Shown here piece by piece: positions 35,236 through 43,952 of a stretch of 64,000 nucleotides of DNA. Both the position numbers and the translations under genes were made by a program. The number at the start of each line of letters is the position of its first letter. The first letter of the stretch is position 1. The notes beneath the pieces were generated by a model. That model did no database searches. It had not been told where the DNA came from and worked only from the letters and a program-made list of their open reading frames with translations. Origin of the DNA: JBBRDU01 sp038230335 (GTDB lineage Bacteria; Verrucomicrobiota; Verrucomicrobiia; Chthoniobacterales; UBA10450); contig JBBRNL010000013.1 of the NCBI GenBank assembly GCA_038230335.1, positions 1-64,000 on the forward strand, written 5' to 3'.

Positions 35236-36144
35236 TCAATAGTGCATAAGCGCGCGGAGCGTATTCATATTCACAACATCTTCCTTCAGATTTTTGTCCT
35301 TCGGTGTCTCGAGGACTTTGGGAATTTTACGGAAGCGTCGATCGCGCATAATAAAGCGAAAGGCATCCAATCCGATCTTGCCTCTGCCGATCTGTTCATG
35401 CCGGTCGACTCGGGAGCCTAGTGCGGTTTTTGAATCGTTCAGATGAAGCGCGCTCAGACGATTGAGCCCGATCGTGCGATCAAACTGACGGAACATCGTT
35501 TTCACCCCATTTTCCGTTGTGATATCGTATCCGGCGGCGAAGACATGGGCCGTATCCAGGCAAACGCACAGTCGCTCCGGCTCGCGCGCGTTCTCTATTA
35601 TATAAGCGATTTGCTCGAAGGTGTTTCCGAGACAGGAACCTTGTCCGGCCGTCGTCTCCAGGGCCACTCGTGTCTTCACCTTTGGAATCTTGCGCAGAAC
35701 GCGGTCAAGCGAAGCGACGATCGCATCGAGTCCCGCGCCCTCTCCTGCTCCAAGATGCGCGCCGGGATGCAAAACCAAAAAGGGCAGCTCGAACTGATCG
35801 GCCCGGATGAGTTCTTCGGCGAGAGCGCGAATGGAATTGGCGTGAAACTGCGGATTGGTCGCGGCCAAATTAATGAGGTAGTTGGCGTGCGCGAAAATGG
35901 AAGACAAGTCCGCGCGTTGCGGGTGCTCAAGGAAGGCGCGGATTTCTCCTTTTTCCAGAGGTCGGGCGAACCATTGCATGTTGTTTTTCACGAAAATCTG
36001 CATGGCTGTGCATTGAATTGAGCAGGCGCGCTCGATCGCCATGTGTGCTCCCCCACCGATCGACATGTGAGCGCCCAGAAGAAGCGGCGCTCGTTGATGT
36101 GCGACGGGGGCTCCGCGATCTTTCCGCTTCCTGGTCACGGCCAT
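35236..36144 (-). CDS. nfo: Endonuclease IV (AP endonuclease)
   Basis: This 302-residue TIM-barrel AP endonuclease cuts DNA 5' of abasic sites in base-excision repair using three zinc ions. Family segments are LLGAHMSIGGG, MQIFVKNNMQW, LVLHPGAHLGAGEG, VALETTAGQG, VCLDTAHVFAAGYD, LSALHLNDSK and the C-terminal metal Glu in VLETPK. An extension of about 20 basic residues precedes the barrel. The start of this gene is 11 bases from the stop of the AsmA-like gene upstream, so the two are probably co-transcribed. Confidence 0.95.
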   Translation of the reverse strand: MAVTRKRKDRGAPVAHQRAPLLLGAHMSIGGGAHMAIERACSIQCTAMQIFVKNNMQWFARPLEKGEIRAFLEHPQRADLSSIFAHANYLINLAATNPQFHANSIRALAEELIRADQFELPFLVLHPGAHLGAGEGAGLDAIVASLDRVLRKIPKVKTRVALETTAGQGSCLGNTFEQIAYIIENAREPERLCVCLDTAHVFAAGYDITTENGVKTMFRQFDRTIGLNRLSALHLNDSKTALGSRVDRHEQIGRGKIGLDAFRFIMRDRRFRKIPKVLETPKDKNLKEDVVNMNTLRALMHY

Positions 36145-36154
36145 TCCCCAATGC

Positions 36155-38542
36155 CTAGAATCCTTTCGGATGCCAGTCGGGATTTTTCAGGCTGCCTTCG
36201 CCCGTGTACTCGAGAAGTTTATAAACGGGGGTCAGAAGGGCGGCCGGTCCGTTCGCGCTCATCCGGACGTTGAAATCCAGTTTGTCGTCCAGGAAATGAA
36301 TGTCCCCGTGACCGAGCATGCTGAAAAGGTTGCCCGCGACCTCGAAATCGTCCGTGTGCATCACTCCATCCCTGATGGAGAAAGTGGCGCCCGCTTTGCG
36401 CGCGACACTATAGCCCAGGCTGCCGGGCAAAACCGTGTTCAAGAGTCCGGAGAGCGGCCCGAAAATGGGGATCGAGAAAACGTCCCCGTTCATGACCTCC
36501 AGTTTTCCCGTCCCGCGCATCTTGCGAGCATCACTTCCCAGGCCGGTGAAATCATAAGCCCCGTTCAACTGCCCGTGCGCAGTCTTGTAATCGTAGTACA
36601 ACTCCGTCAGAAGTGGAAAATCAACGCGGTCTGCCACGATGCTGGCGTGATAATGTGAATCGTTGTGGGCCAGTGAAATATCCGCATTGCCGCGAACTCG
36701 GCCGGAGAACAAGGCGCCTTTGAGATCGTTGATCTGTAAACGGTCGTTCGTGAAAACGAGCTGCCCTGATATGCGGTCGAGCGGAAGAGTCTTCCCGAGA
36801 AAAACGTAATCCATCCCACCGAGACCATCGACGCTGAGGTCGAGCCGGGTGTTTTTCCCACCGCCGAACTGGTAGACGCCGTTGGCTGTGATATTGGGAG
36901 GCTGCCGAAACTTGTAGGGCGTTACGGTTTTTGCCAATTTCGGATCGATCCAGTAAATGACGTCGTTAGGCCAAAGTGAGGTTTTTAGATTGGCGATCCG
37001 GACCTCGTGTTTCTTGAAGTCGTAGGTAAAACCGCCTGTGCCCACTCCTTCATCCCGGGTCACGCGCAAGTCTTCGTAAGAGACGGCTCCATCGCCGAAC
37101 CGGACGTGAGCGCCTGCCTTGTTCATCCAGGCACCGCGGAAGCGTGCCCGCTCGAGGGCGATCGTGCCTTCGCCTCGCCAGCTGGCTGGTTTATTGTCAT
37201 CGCCGCGGATGGCGAGATGAACCGTGGGCGGGCGCGGCCACTCCCACTCCGCCAGAAACTGCTGCAGATCGGGCGAGACAAAGGCGCGCAGCCCGATCGG
37301 ATTAATGGTGCTATCGATATCGAGCCGGAAATCATTCGGCGCGTCCAGTAGTTCAGCCGTCAGTTGGCCGCCCTCGTTCTGCACGTGAATATCACGGACG
37401 AGGGTGCGTTCGCCGTCCCAGGAAAAGTTGGCATTGAACTGGGAAAAAGCGACCGAGCGATAAATCAAACTAGGGGCTGCTACGTTACCAATGACTTTGA
37501 ACTGAGGGCGACCTGCCCCGAAATTTGCGCTGCCCGAGGTGGTCAGGACGGGCGGGGCTTTAAAGGTCGTATCGGTGAGAAGTTTTCCGAGACCGAAAGC
37601 CTCGAGCAAGCCTTTCAGGTCGATATTGCTGCGAGCCTGAAATTTGGCCTCGCTGCTTTGCCGACTCCAGCTGCCCCCGGCTGAGAACATGCCGGCTGCA
37701 TCGATCCATTCGCACCGCGTTAAACTCAACAGCTGCTTACTGAATTCGATTGAGGCCGTGAAATCGCTCAGCTCATATTTATCTCGCCTGACCTTTGCCG
37801 CCCGCAGAGTGGCTTCGATGCGCGCATTCTCCATTTCCGAAAGGTCTCCGCTGAATTTCACCTGTAGGGATGGCTCGGAAGGAAAGCTAAATTTCTGCAG
37901 CTCGCCAATGACGCGTTGCAAAAGGGCGAGGCGCTTCTGCCATTCCTCTTCGGAGAGAGGTGTGGAGGGCGGTGCGTTGATCCGCTTAATCAATTGTCCG
38001 GTGGCTGATATGCGGACGCCGCAGAACACCCCTTCCGCCTGCGATACGTAGATTTGTTCGGGTGGAAAATAAACATGCGCCCGGAAATCCGTTAATTGAG
38101 CCTGACCCTCCCCGCCCTTTATCCCGGCCATGGGAAGGGTGAGTTGAGCGTCGCGCACATCGAGCGCATTCAAAAATGGCTGATGATGGAGGAGGGCCGC
38201 GTAGTTAATGTCGAGCGAGACTTCATTGATCAACGCAACCGTAGTTTCCCGGTGTTTGTAGTCGTAAATGCGGACGTCCTGCGCGACGAGGCCTCGGAAG
38301 GGGTCGACCGTAAGATGAGCGACGGATGCTTCCACGCCATGCTTATGAAGCTCCTCCACGATGCGTTGCCGCCACTCGCGACCGAAACCCTTGTGCGCCA
38401 TGTACCATCCCCCGCCGAGTAACGCCGCGACGGTCAGGACGACGGCCAGCCGGATCGTGCTGACCAACAGTCGTCGGGCGAAGCGCGGGCGCGAAAGCTC
38501 GCCAGGCGCAGATAACTTTTCTGGGTCAAGGATGGCGGGCAT
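36155..38542 (-). CDS. AsmA-like envelope protein
   Basis: The 795-residue protein has a single N-terminal TM (about residues 28-48, IRLAVVLTVAALLGGGWYM). A long repetitive beta-strand region follows, with the AsmA/YhdP-type C-terminal domain (NDRLQINDLKGALFSGRVRG, GDVFSIPIFGPLSGLLNTV, FDVAGNLFSMLGHGDIHF-like segments). Proteins of this type are thought to bridge the periplasm and to move or control phospholipids. The family is broad and this member is not functionally assigned. It is upstream of nfo on the same strand and divergent from the DUF420 gene, with 100 bases between the start codons. Confidence 0.75.
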   Translation of the reverse strand: MPAILDPEKLSAPGELSRPRFARRLLVSTIRLAVVLTVAALLGGGWYMAHKGFGREWRQRIVEELHKHGVEASVAHLTVDPFRGLVAQDVRIYDYKHRETTVALINEVSLDINYAALLHHQPFLNALDVRDAQLTLPMAGIKGGEGQAQLTDFRAHVYFPPEQIYVSQAEGVFCGVRISATGQLIKRINAPPSTPLSEEEWQKRLALLQRVIGELQKFSFPSEPSLQVKFSGDLSEMENARIEATLRAAKVRRDKYELSDFTASIEFSKQLLSLTRCEWIDAAGMFSAGGSWSRQSSEAKFQARSNIDLKGLLEAFGLGKLLTDTTFKAPPVLTTSGSANFGAGRPQFKVIGNVAAPSLIYRSVAFSQFNANFSWDGERTLVRDIHVQNEGGQLTAELLDAPNDFRLDIDSTINPIGLRAFVSPDLQQFLAEWEWPRPPTVHLAIRGDDNKPASWRGEGTIALERARFRGAWMNKAGAHVRFGDGAVSYEDLRVTRDEGVGTGGFTYDFKKHEVRIANLKTSLWPNDVIYWIDPKLAKTVTPYKFRQPPNITANGVYQFGGGKNTRLDLSVDGLGGMDYVFLGKTLPLDRISGQLVFTNDRLQINDLKGALFSGRVRGNADISLAHNDSHYHASIVADRVDFPLLTELYYDYKTAHGQLNGAYDFTGLGSDARKMRGTGKLEVMNGDVFSIPIFGPLSGLLNTVLPGSLGYSVARKAGATFSIRDGVMHTDDFEVAGNLFSMLGHGDIHFLDDKLDFNVRMSANGPAALLTPVYKLLEYTGEGSLKNPDWHPKGF

Positions 38543-38550
38543 TGTGAGGG

Positions 38551-38565
38551 GACCGCTTAGCGGTC
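38551..38565. promoter_or_regulatory. Palindrome in divergent promoter region
   Basis: GACCGC-TTA-GCGGTC is a perfect inverted repeat nine bases upstream of the AsmA-like gene and within the 100-base divergent region shared with the DUF420 gene. It could be an operator or a leader hairpin. No -35/-10 pair was clear. Confidence 0.25.
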
Positions 38566-38642
38566 GGCAGTTACACCGATAGACAATCTAGGACTGGTTG
38601 CAAAAGTCCTGCGCTTTAACAATGCAAATGCGAAGATGAAAC

Positions 38643-39095
38643 GTGTTTACCATCTCCGAACTGCCCGCCATTGACGCGACGCTTAACTTCGTCAGCACCG
38701 TGTTTATTTCGACCGGTTGGTACCTGATTCGTCGCGGGGCCTGGCGGGCTCATATTGTATGCATGGTTATAGCGGTCATTTCCTCCACTTTTTTTCTGGC
38801 GGGCTATCTGATCTATCATGCGCATGTCGGCGAAAAATCGACCCATTTTACGGCAACCGGAGCGGTCGCCGTGATTTATTTTACCATGCTGATTACGCAC
38901 ATCCTGCTTGCCTTTGTTACCCTCCCGCTGGTCATTCTGACGTTGCTCCCGGCCTTTCGGCGCCGCTGGGAAAAGCACGTTCGAATTGCGCGCTGGACCA
39001 TGCCAATCTGGCTCTATGTGTCCGTCACGGGGGTGCTTGTCTATTTCATGTTATATAAATGGTACCCTCCGCCCAATCTTGCACTTCACTGGTAG
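38643..39095 (+). CDS. DUF420 membrane protein
   Basis: This 150-residue integral membrane protein has four hydrophobic segments. The family pattern is visible as LPAIDATLNFVST, GWYLIRRGAWRAH, LAGYLIYHAHVG, FTMLITHILLAFVTLPLVI and RRWEKHVRIARWTMPIWLYVSVTGVLVYFMLY. DUF420 proteins are often encoded with terminal oxidase assembly genes and contain conserved His residues (HAH, THILL, KHVRIARW). No oxidase genes are in this window. The start is a GTG. The stop is followed within three bases by the zinc-ribbon gene. Confidence 0.88.
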   Translation: MFTISELPAIDATLNFVSTVFISTGWYLIRRGAWRAHIVCMVIAVISSTFFLAGYLIYHAHVGEKSTHFTATGAVAVIYFTMLITHILLAFVTLPLVILTLLPAFRRRWEKHVRIARWTMPIWLYVSVTGVLVYFMLYKWYPPPNLALHW

Positions 39096-39098
39096 TTG

Positions 39099-39596
39099 AT
39101 GTTTGATCTGCAAAGGCCAACCTCATACCCACTAAACATGGTCACGATCGCGACATTTAACGAAGCTGCCAAGGCCAAGGGTCTGAAGGTTCGGTTGCAG
39201 CAAGCCGGCATCCGGGCCGACGTGCATAACGAAGGCCATTTGCAGCAGGTCGCCTTTATGTCGAAGCCGCAGGCCAATAACAAGGTGCTGGTGGAGGACA
39301 ATGATTTCGAGCGGACCCAGCAGTTGATGGTGGAATGGGAATCGACCGACCCAGACATCGCGACGGCCCTCATCCGGTGTCCGCAATGCCGCTCTTCTCG
39401 AATCGAATACCCTCAACTTACCCGCAAGTTCCTTACCCCGGCGCTGGCCAGCGTGCTTTTCGCTCTCCGGATTTTCGCCAAGGAGTTTTATTGCGAAGAT
39501 TGCCATTACACGTGGGGCACCGAAGATCAGCGCACTCTGGCGCGGCTCTGGCATCGTTTCTTTCCGGGTGCCGAGCCCGAAAGGGAAGGTTCGTAG
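39099..39596 (+). CDS. DUF2007-like protein with zinc ribbon
   Basis: The 165-residue protein has an N-terminal part that resembles DUF2007 signal-transducing proteins (MVTIATFNEAAKAKGL, VEDNDFERTQQL). It is followed by a four-cysteine zinc ribbon, CPQC...CEDC (about residues 113-154), and a basic tail. A nucleic acid- or protein-binding role is possible. Start choice: TTG at 39096, ATG at 39099 and ATG at 39138 are in frame. I use 39099, directly coupled to the DUF420 stop, while 39138 begins right at the conserved domain. Confidence 0.65.
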   Translation: MFDLQRPTSYPLNMVTIATFNEAAKAKGLKVRLQQAGIRADVHNEGHLQQVAFMSKPQANNKVLVEDNDFERTQQLMVEWESTDPDIATALIRCPQCRSSRIEYPQLTRKFLTPALASVLFALRIFAKEFYCEDCHYTWGTEDQRTLARLWHRFFPGAEPEREGS

Positions 39597-39694
39597 GCAA
39601 GGACATTTCCGAGCGCGTCGCTGAAAAGGCGGCGTGCGATATCTGTCCATATGAATCCAGTGCTTTGAAAGAAAATCCCATCCTCGCCTGAACG

Positions 39695-40534
39695 ATGAAA
39701 TGGCTCTTCGTCCTCGTCCTGGCCGTGATCATTTTCGGGGGCGCCGCTTTTTTTGGTTACAATCTTTTCTACAAACAAGAGATAGCCGTGCAAAAGGAAC
39801 AGCGCGGCGAAGTCAAAGCGGAACCGACCCCGGACATCGGTCTCCCCGAATTTCAGGCGGCGGCCAGACTCCGGCAGGAGGGAAAAATGCCCGAGGCGCG
39901 CGGCGCGCTCGGCGCTTTTATCCAGAAATATCCGAGTGGCCAGCATGTGGACGAAGCGAAGGATTTGCTCGGAGAAATAAACATCGAGATTTTGCTGTCG
40001 CGCACGCCTTCACCCGAGAAAACCGAGTACATCGTGAAGCCGGGGGACGTTTTGCAAAAAGTGGCCAATCGGGTCAAATCGACGCCTGAGCTGATCATGC
40101 GGATGAACAACCTGAACGGGACGATGCTGCACATCGGCGAACGATTACTTATTTCGCATCCCGAATTTAGCCTCGTCGTGCAACGCAAGCCGAAGCTGAT
40201 CGTTTTGCTCGATCACGGATCATTTTTTAAGCAGTACCACGTTCAGGAAATGAAGCTTTCACCCAAGCAGGCGCCGCGAATCTCGTCGAAGGTGGCTGAA
40301 ACAATGGCATTTCGGGACGGCAAGCGCGTCGGTTTTGGGACGAAAGAGTTTATTGGAAGCACGCGCTGGATTCGGCTGAGTGCGGCGGGTTATACGATTT
40401 ACTCACTCGCTGATACAGCGCATCCGCGGCTCGGACAGCCGCCACCCCCGACGGGGCTCGGCGTCGCCGCCACGGATGTGGAGGAGTTGAGCGGCCTTGT
40501 AAACAATCGCACCCCTGTCACGATAATAGACTGA
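39695..40534 (+). CDS. LysM protein with degenerate L,D-transpeptidase-like domain
   Basis: This 279-residue envelope protein has an N-terminal TM (about 4-24), a tetratricopeptide-like helical stretch (about 50-95, EFQAAARLRQEGKMPEA), a LysM peptidoglycan-binding domain (about 108-153, EYIVKPGDVLQKVANR) and a C-terminal YkuD-like fold. The YkuD active-site pattern (HG then SxGC) is absent. Where catalytic Cys is expected the sequence reads TGLGVAATDVEELSGLV. The C-terminal domain should therefore be catalytically dead and may only bind peptidoglycan or a partner. It precedes accA by 34 bases. Confidence 0.75.
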   Translation: MKWLFVLVLAVIIFGGAAFFGYNLFYKQEIAVQKEQRGEVKAEPTPDIGLPEFQAAARLRQEGKMPEARGALGAFIQKYPSGQHVDEAKDLLGEINIEILLSRTPSPEKTEYIVKPGDVLQKVANRVKSTPELIMRMNNLNGTMLHIGERLLISHPEFSLVVQRKPKLIVLLDHGSFFKQYHVQEMKLSPKQAPRISSKVAETMAFRDGKRVGFGTKEFIGSTRWIRLSAAGYTIYSLADTAHPRLGQPPPPTGLGVAATDVEELSGLVNNRTPVTIID

Positions 40535-40568
40535 AGACTTTGAAGGGTTAGCCCCGTAAAGCGTTAGC

Positions 40569-41561
40569 ATGGACAAGCACATCCTCGATTTCGAGAAACC
40601 GATCCTTGAACTGGAGCGGCGCCTTCAGGAAATCCGCGAGCACTCCGGTGTGCACGACGTCGATCTGGAGTCGGAAGTCGAAGCCATGCAGGCGAAGATC
40701 GAAACGACCCGTCGCCAGATTTACGGCAACCTGACAGCCTGGCAACGCGTCCAAATCGCGCGGCACGTGCAACGGCCCTTCGCTCTGGACTATATCGAAC
40801 GGTGTTTCACGGATTGGACGGAACTACGCGGCGATCGTCTTTTTGCGGACGACCGGGCCATGCCGAGCGGCCTGGCTCGACTCGGCCCCTACCGGTGCAT
40901 CGTGATTACGCATCAAAAGGGACGCAACACGAAAGAGAACGTGATGCGCAATTTCGGATGCGCCCATCCGGAGGGTTATCGCAAGGCGTTGCGCCTGATG
41001 CGCATGGCTGAGAAATTCGGCATGCCCGTGGTGTCGTTGATCGACACGCCCGGCGCTTATCCTGGCATTGGATCGGAAGAACGGCATATCTCTGAAGCTA
41101 TTGCCGTTAATCTGCGCGAGATGATGTCTTTGCGCGTCCCCTCGGTGGCGGTCGTGATCGGAGAGGGCGGTTCTGGCGGTGCCCTCGGAATTGGCGTGTC
41201 CGACCGGGTTTTGATCCTGGAGAACGCGTATTATTCAGTCATCAGCCCGGAAGCCTGCTCGGCTATTTTGTGGCGCGACCGGCGGCACGCTCCCGAAGCG
41301 GCCGAGGCGTTGAAGCTGACCGCGCAAGATTTGCTCAAACTCGGCGTGGTCGATGAAGTGGTGCCGGAACCGCAAGGCGGCGCGCATCGCGATTATGATT
41401 CCGCGGCCGGCAACCTGAGTCAGGCCCTGCGCCAGAATCTTGAGAGCCTGCTGGAGCAGCCGATCGAGCAAGTCCTGAAGAAGCGTTACAAAAAATTCCG
41501 CGGGCTGGGCAATTTTTTGGAAGCAAAAGGGACAGGCACCACTTCGCGCTCTTCCTTGTGA
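40569..41561 (+). CDS. accA: Acetyl-CoA carboxylase carboxyltransferase subunit alpha
   Basis: AccA transfers carboxyl from biotin to acetyl-CoA with AccD, giving malonyl-CoA for fatty-acid synthesis. The 330-residue length and the segments LDFEKPILELERRL, QIARHVQRPFALDYI, GDRLFADDRAM, HQKGRNTKENVMRNFG, LIDTPGAYPGIGSEER and IGEGGSGGALGIGVSD are diagnostic. accD is not in the window. The stop TGA overlaps the GTG of the next gene (GTGA), indicating coupling. Confidence 0.97.
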   Translation: MDKHILDFEKPILELERRLQEIREHSGVHDVDLESEVEAMQAKIETTRRQIYGNLTAWQRVQIARHVQRPFALDYIERCFTDWTELRGDRLFADDRAMPSGLARLGPYRCIVITHQKGRNTKENVMRNFGCAHPEGYRKALRLMRMAEKFGMPVVSLIDTPGAYPGIGSEERHISEAIAVNLREMMSLRVPSVAVVIGEGGSGGALGIGVSDRVLILENAYYSVISPEACSAILWRDRRHAPEAAEALKLTAQDLLKLGVVDEVVPEPQGGAHRDYDSAAGNLSQALRQNLESLLEQPIEQVLKKRYKKFRGLGNFLEAKGTGTTSRSSL

Positions 41562-42358
41562 TTGTGCAAGGGGCGTGGGGGAGAACCGGGTTGGTTGTCT
41601 GGCTGGTCGCGTCGTTGGGCCGAAGCGCCACGGCCGCACCCTTCCGCTTCGAGCGCGACACGCTTTCATTTACCAATTCCACCGTCTTCGAATATCGCGG
41701 GGGCCTGGCCCAAGCCCGGACGAAGACAAGCGACGCAGACAAGCCGAAGCGATACACGCGCCGGTGTTTTGTCATGAGCCGCAGCGTCCTGCAGTTTCAT
41801 AAGTTCGCGCGCTTCGAGCCGCGCGGCGCCGCGCTCGATGATGGTGAACTGGCGCGTCGCGTGCGTAAGGTCAGCCGTATCCAGCCATGGAAGCCGGCTC
41901 TATCCGAAAACGAGCGCATCGCTTTCCCCGGTTACGCGAACCTGCGCCAAATGAGTAAGGCGCGTGCCCGGCTACTGCAGGAAAATCTTGGACTGGGCTG
42001 GCCCACCTACGCGCGCATCGGAAACTACCGCATGTTTTTCAGGGCGGACGACAAAGGCTACCAGGAAAAGATGCATGCCGTTCTTAACGAAACCATGGCC
42101 AATGGTGGCTTCTTCGTGGCGTATCTGTCGGATTACCCGCACTTCCGGATTAATCACGCCATCATGATTTACGGACGGCGGCCTTCCCGTCCCGGCAGCG
42201 GCGTGGATCACTACATCACGTACGACCCGAACCATCCGGACGGGCCTCGCGAACTAAAGTGGTCGAATTCCTTGCGCGTCTTCAATTTTCAGAAGGACAA
42301 GGAATTTCCGGGCGGATTTACAAAGGTGTACCAAGTCTACGGCAAGTGGTTGCAGTAG
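41558..42358 (+). CDS. Putative exported papain-like cysteine peptidase
   Basis: This 266-residue protein has a weak N-terminal signal (LVVWLVASLGRSATAA). I do not recognise a named family, but the pattern fits a papain/C39-like fold. Cys70 lies in RRCFVMSRSVLQFHKF at the start of a helix. His200 lies in NHAIMIYG on a strand, and an Asp/Asn pair follows in TYDPNHPD (Asp223, Asn225). This order, Cys-helix then His-strand then Asn/Asp, is what such peptidases show. The start GTG overlaps the accA stop by four bases. The gene converges on the esterase gene 25 bases away. Catalysis is inferred only. Confidence 0.55.
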   Translation: MIVQGAWGRTGLVVWLVASLGRSATAAPFRFERDTLSFTNSTVFEYRGGLAQARTKTSDADKPKRYTRRCFVMSRSVLQFHKFARFEPRGAALDDGELARRVRKVSRIQPWKPALSENERIAFPGYANLRQMSKARARLLQENLGLGWPTYARIGNYRMFFRADDKGYQEKMHAVLNETMANGGFFVAYLSDYPHFRINHAIMIYGRRPSRPGSGVDHYITYDPNHPDGPRELKWSNSLRVFNFQKDKEFPGGFTKVYQVYGKWLQ

Positions 42359-42383
42359 GGCCGAGCGAGTTCGGTCAGGCAAT

Positions 42384-43214
42384 TCAGGTGGACGCGCGGG
42401 GGCGTTCCTGCGGTGGAGGGGGAGGGAAGAGGAAGCGCAAGGCGGGGTCGACCCGTGCGGCCCACGCACCTTCGCTGTGATCGGCTCCCTCGACTTCTGT
42501 ATATTGCAGGTCGTCGTACAAACGCCAGCCCTTGTCGACCAGACGGTCTCGTAGATTTCTGGCTTGTTCCCAACCCGGCTCGGCCGTGCCGGTATCCAAC
42601 CAAATTTTCAGCGGCGCTTTTTCTTCGATCAGGTCGACCAATCGATAAATGGCAAAATCGTCCCACCAGATGGACGGCGACATGACCATCAATCTCCGGA
42701 AAACCTGAGGATAGAGAATCCCAATGGCGAGGGTGACCAGACCACCTAACGAAGAGCCTCCGACACCGGTAGATTCAGCTTCCCGCTTCGTGCGATATAG
42801 TTTGTCGATGAACGGCTTAAGTTCTTCGATAAGGAAATCTCCGTATTTACGCGCGAGTGCGTGGCTCCGCCTGATCCCTTCAGGGCTGGAGTCGATCACC
42901 CCGGGCGTGGGAGTGTACTCATGAATGCGATCTTCGCCCATGTGCGCGATCGCGACGACGATAACGGGTTCGATCAATCTTCTCCGGATTAGCTGCTCGG
43001 CGGTTTCGTCCACCCCCCATTCGACGCCACCGAAGGCAGTGGCCGCGTCAAAAACATTCTGGCCGTCGTGCAAATAGAGAACGGGATAGCGCCGGCGCAG
43101 CGAGCGGCGATATCCGCGCGGTAAATAAACGAGGACATCCCGTTGGTTCCCCAGAATCTTCGATGGAAACGCGAGATGTTTCTGAATGTTTCCCGTGAGA
43201 GTGTGTTCCGCCAT
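42384..43214 (-). CDS. Enterochelin-esterase-like alpha/beta hydrolase
   Basis: This esterase of the Fes/D family has RDVLVYLPRGY and the oxyanion region VLYLHDGQNVFD. The nucleophile elbow is GGSSLGG (second Ser), and SPSIWWDD and a C-terminal His in GADHSEGAW complete a Ser-Asp-His triad. It probably cleaves ester or amide-like bonds of a small molecule or peptide. I start at the ATG at 43214 (277 residues). A longer frame to 43382 would overlap the divergent esterase gene and adds non-conserved residues. The C-terminus ends in a Pro-rich tail (FPPPPPQERP). It borders the amidoligase group. Confidence 0.8.
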   Translation of the reverse strand: MAEHTLTGNIQKHLAFPSKILGNQRDVLVYLPRGYRRSLRRRYPVLYLHDGQNVFDAATAFGGVEWGVDETAEQLIRRRLIEPVIVVAIAHMGEDRIHEYTPTPGVIDSSPEGIRRSHALARKYGDFLIEELKPFIDKLYRTKREAESTGVGGSSLGGLVTLAIGILYPQVFRRLMVMSPSIWWDDFAIYRLVDLIEEKAPLKIWLDTGTAEPGWEQARNLRDRLVDKGWRLYDDLQYTEVEGADHSEGAWAARVDPALRFLFPPPPPQERPRAST

Positions 43215-43361
43215 GAGCCGAAACGCATCGCTGAAAATTCCAGTCTTGTCCACAATCGAGGCTGGAGAGGGACCCGGTTCCGCGGCGAACCCCGATTTTT
43301 CTTGTGCCTGGTCGCATCTGGTCAAAAGTCGAACGGCTCGGCAGATTAGTCCCCATCTCTC

Positions 43362-43928
43362 ATGAACGAACGCTACATCCATTGGTACACACGTTACCTG
43401 GACCGCGAGTTTGAGATGCTCGCTTTCGGGGACGGTGGTCGCCTCCCGCTCATCCTCTTTCCGACTTCATTCGGCAGTTATTACCAGAACAAGGACTTTG
43501 GACTGGTCGGTTCCATCGCGGGCTACGTCGATGACGGACGTGTGACAATTTGCTGCCCGGACGCGATCGATCTCGAGAGTTTTTACAACAAAGGGATCCA
43601 TCCGACCGATCGGATGCGGACGCATAACGCCTACGAAAACGTCATCGTCCGGGACTTCAGCTCATTTTTCGACGGCTACCACGATGACAACATCTATTTC
43701 AATAGCCCCTATCAGTACCTGCCGAATATAAACGACCCATGGAAATACAATCACATGGCCATTATCCTTGGCACGGGTGACTGGGATAATACCCGCCAGG
43801 AATCTCTCCGTTTATCCGAGGCCCTGAATTCCAAGGGGATTCAGCACTGGCTGGATGACCGTAAATGGTGCGGTCACGATTGGAATTACTGGCGCGAGAT
43901 GCTGCCGTTTTATCTTTCGAAGTTCTAA
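43362..43928 (+). CDS. Esterase-fold protein lacking its nucleophile segment
   Basis: This 188-residue protein aligns well at both ends with esterase-family proteins of about 240 residues. The N-terminal half (RYLDREFEMLAFG, LILFPTSFGSYYQ, CCPDAIDLESFY, HNAYENVIVRD) is normal. The C-terminal half (FFDGYHDDNIYFNSP, YLPNINDPWKYN, GTGDWDN, GIQHWLDDRKWCGHDW) is also normal. Between Asp98 and Phe99, however, about 50 residues that normally carry the GxSxGG nucleophile elbow are missing, in frame. Either the gene suffered an in-frame deletion and the protein is non-catalytic, or the assembly lost sequence here. It lies 24 bases upstream of the ATP-grasp gene. Confidence 0.75.
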   Translation: MNERYIHWYTRYLDREFEMLAFGDGGRLPLILFPTSFGSYYQNKDFGLVGSIAGYVDDGRVTICCPDAIDLESFYNKGIHPTDRMRTHNAYENVIVRDFSSFFDGYHDDNIYFNSPYQYLPNINDPWKYNHMAIILGTGDWDNTRQESLRLSEALNSKGIQHWLDDRKWCGHDWNYWREMLPFYLSKF

Positions 43929-43952
43929 CGAATAGTCTGTGGAGGATAGCTT

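Noticed and set aside
39597..39694. Possible short gene or extension after the zinc-ribbon protein (ISERVAEKAACDICPYESS)
   Set aside because: The frame enters from a non-coding overlap with the upstream gene, has no start near it and no family resemblance I can identify.
43215..43382. N-terminal extension of the enterochelin-esterase-like protein
   Set aside because: It would overlap the start of the divergent esterase-fold gene and is not part of the esterase core; the ATG at 43214 is preferred.
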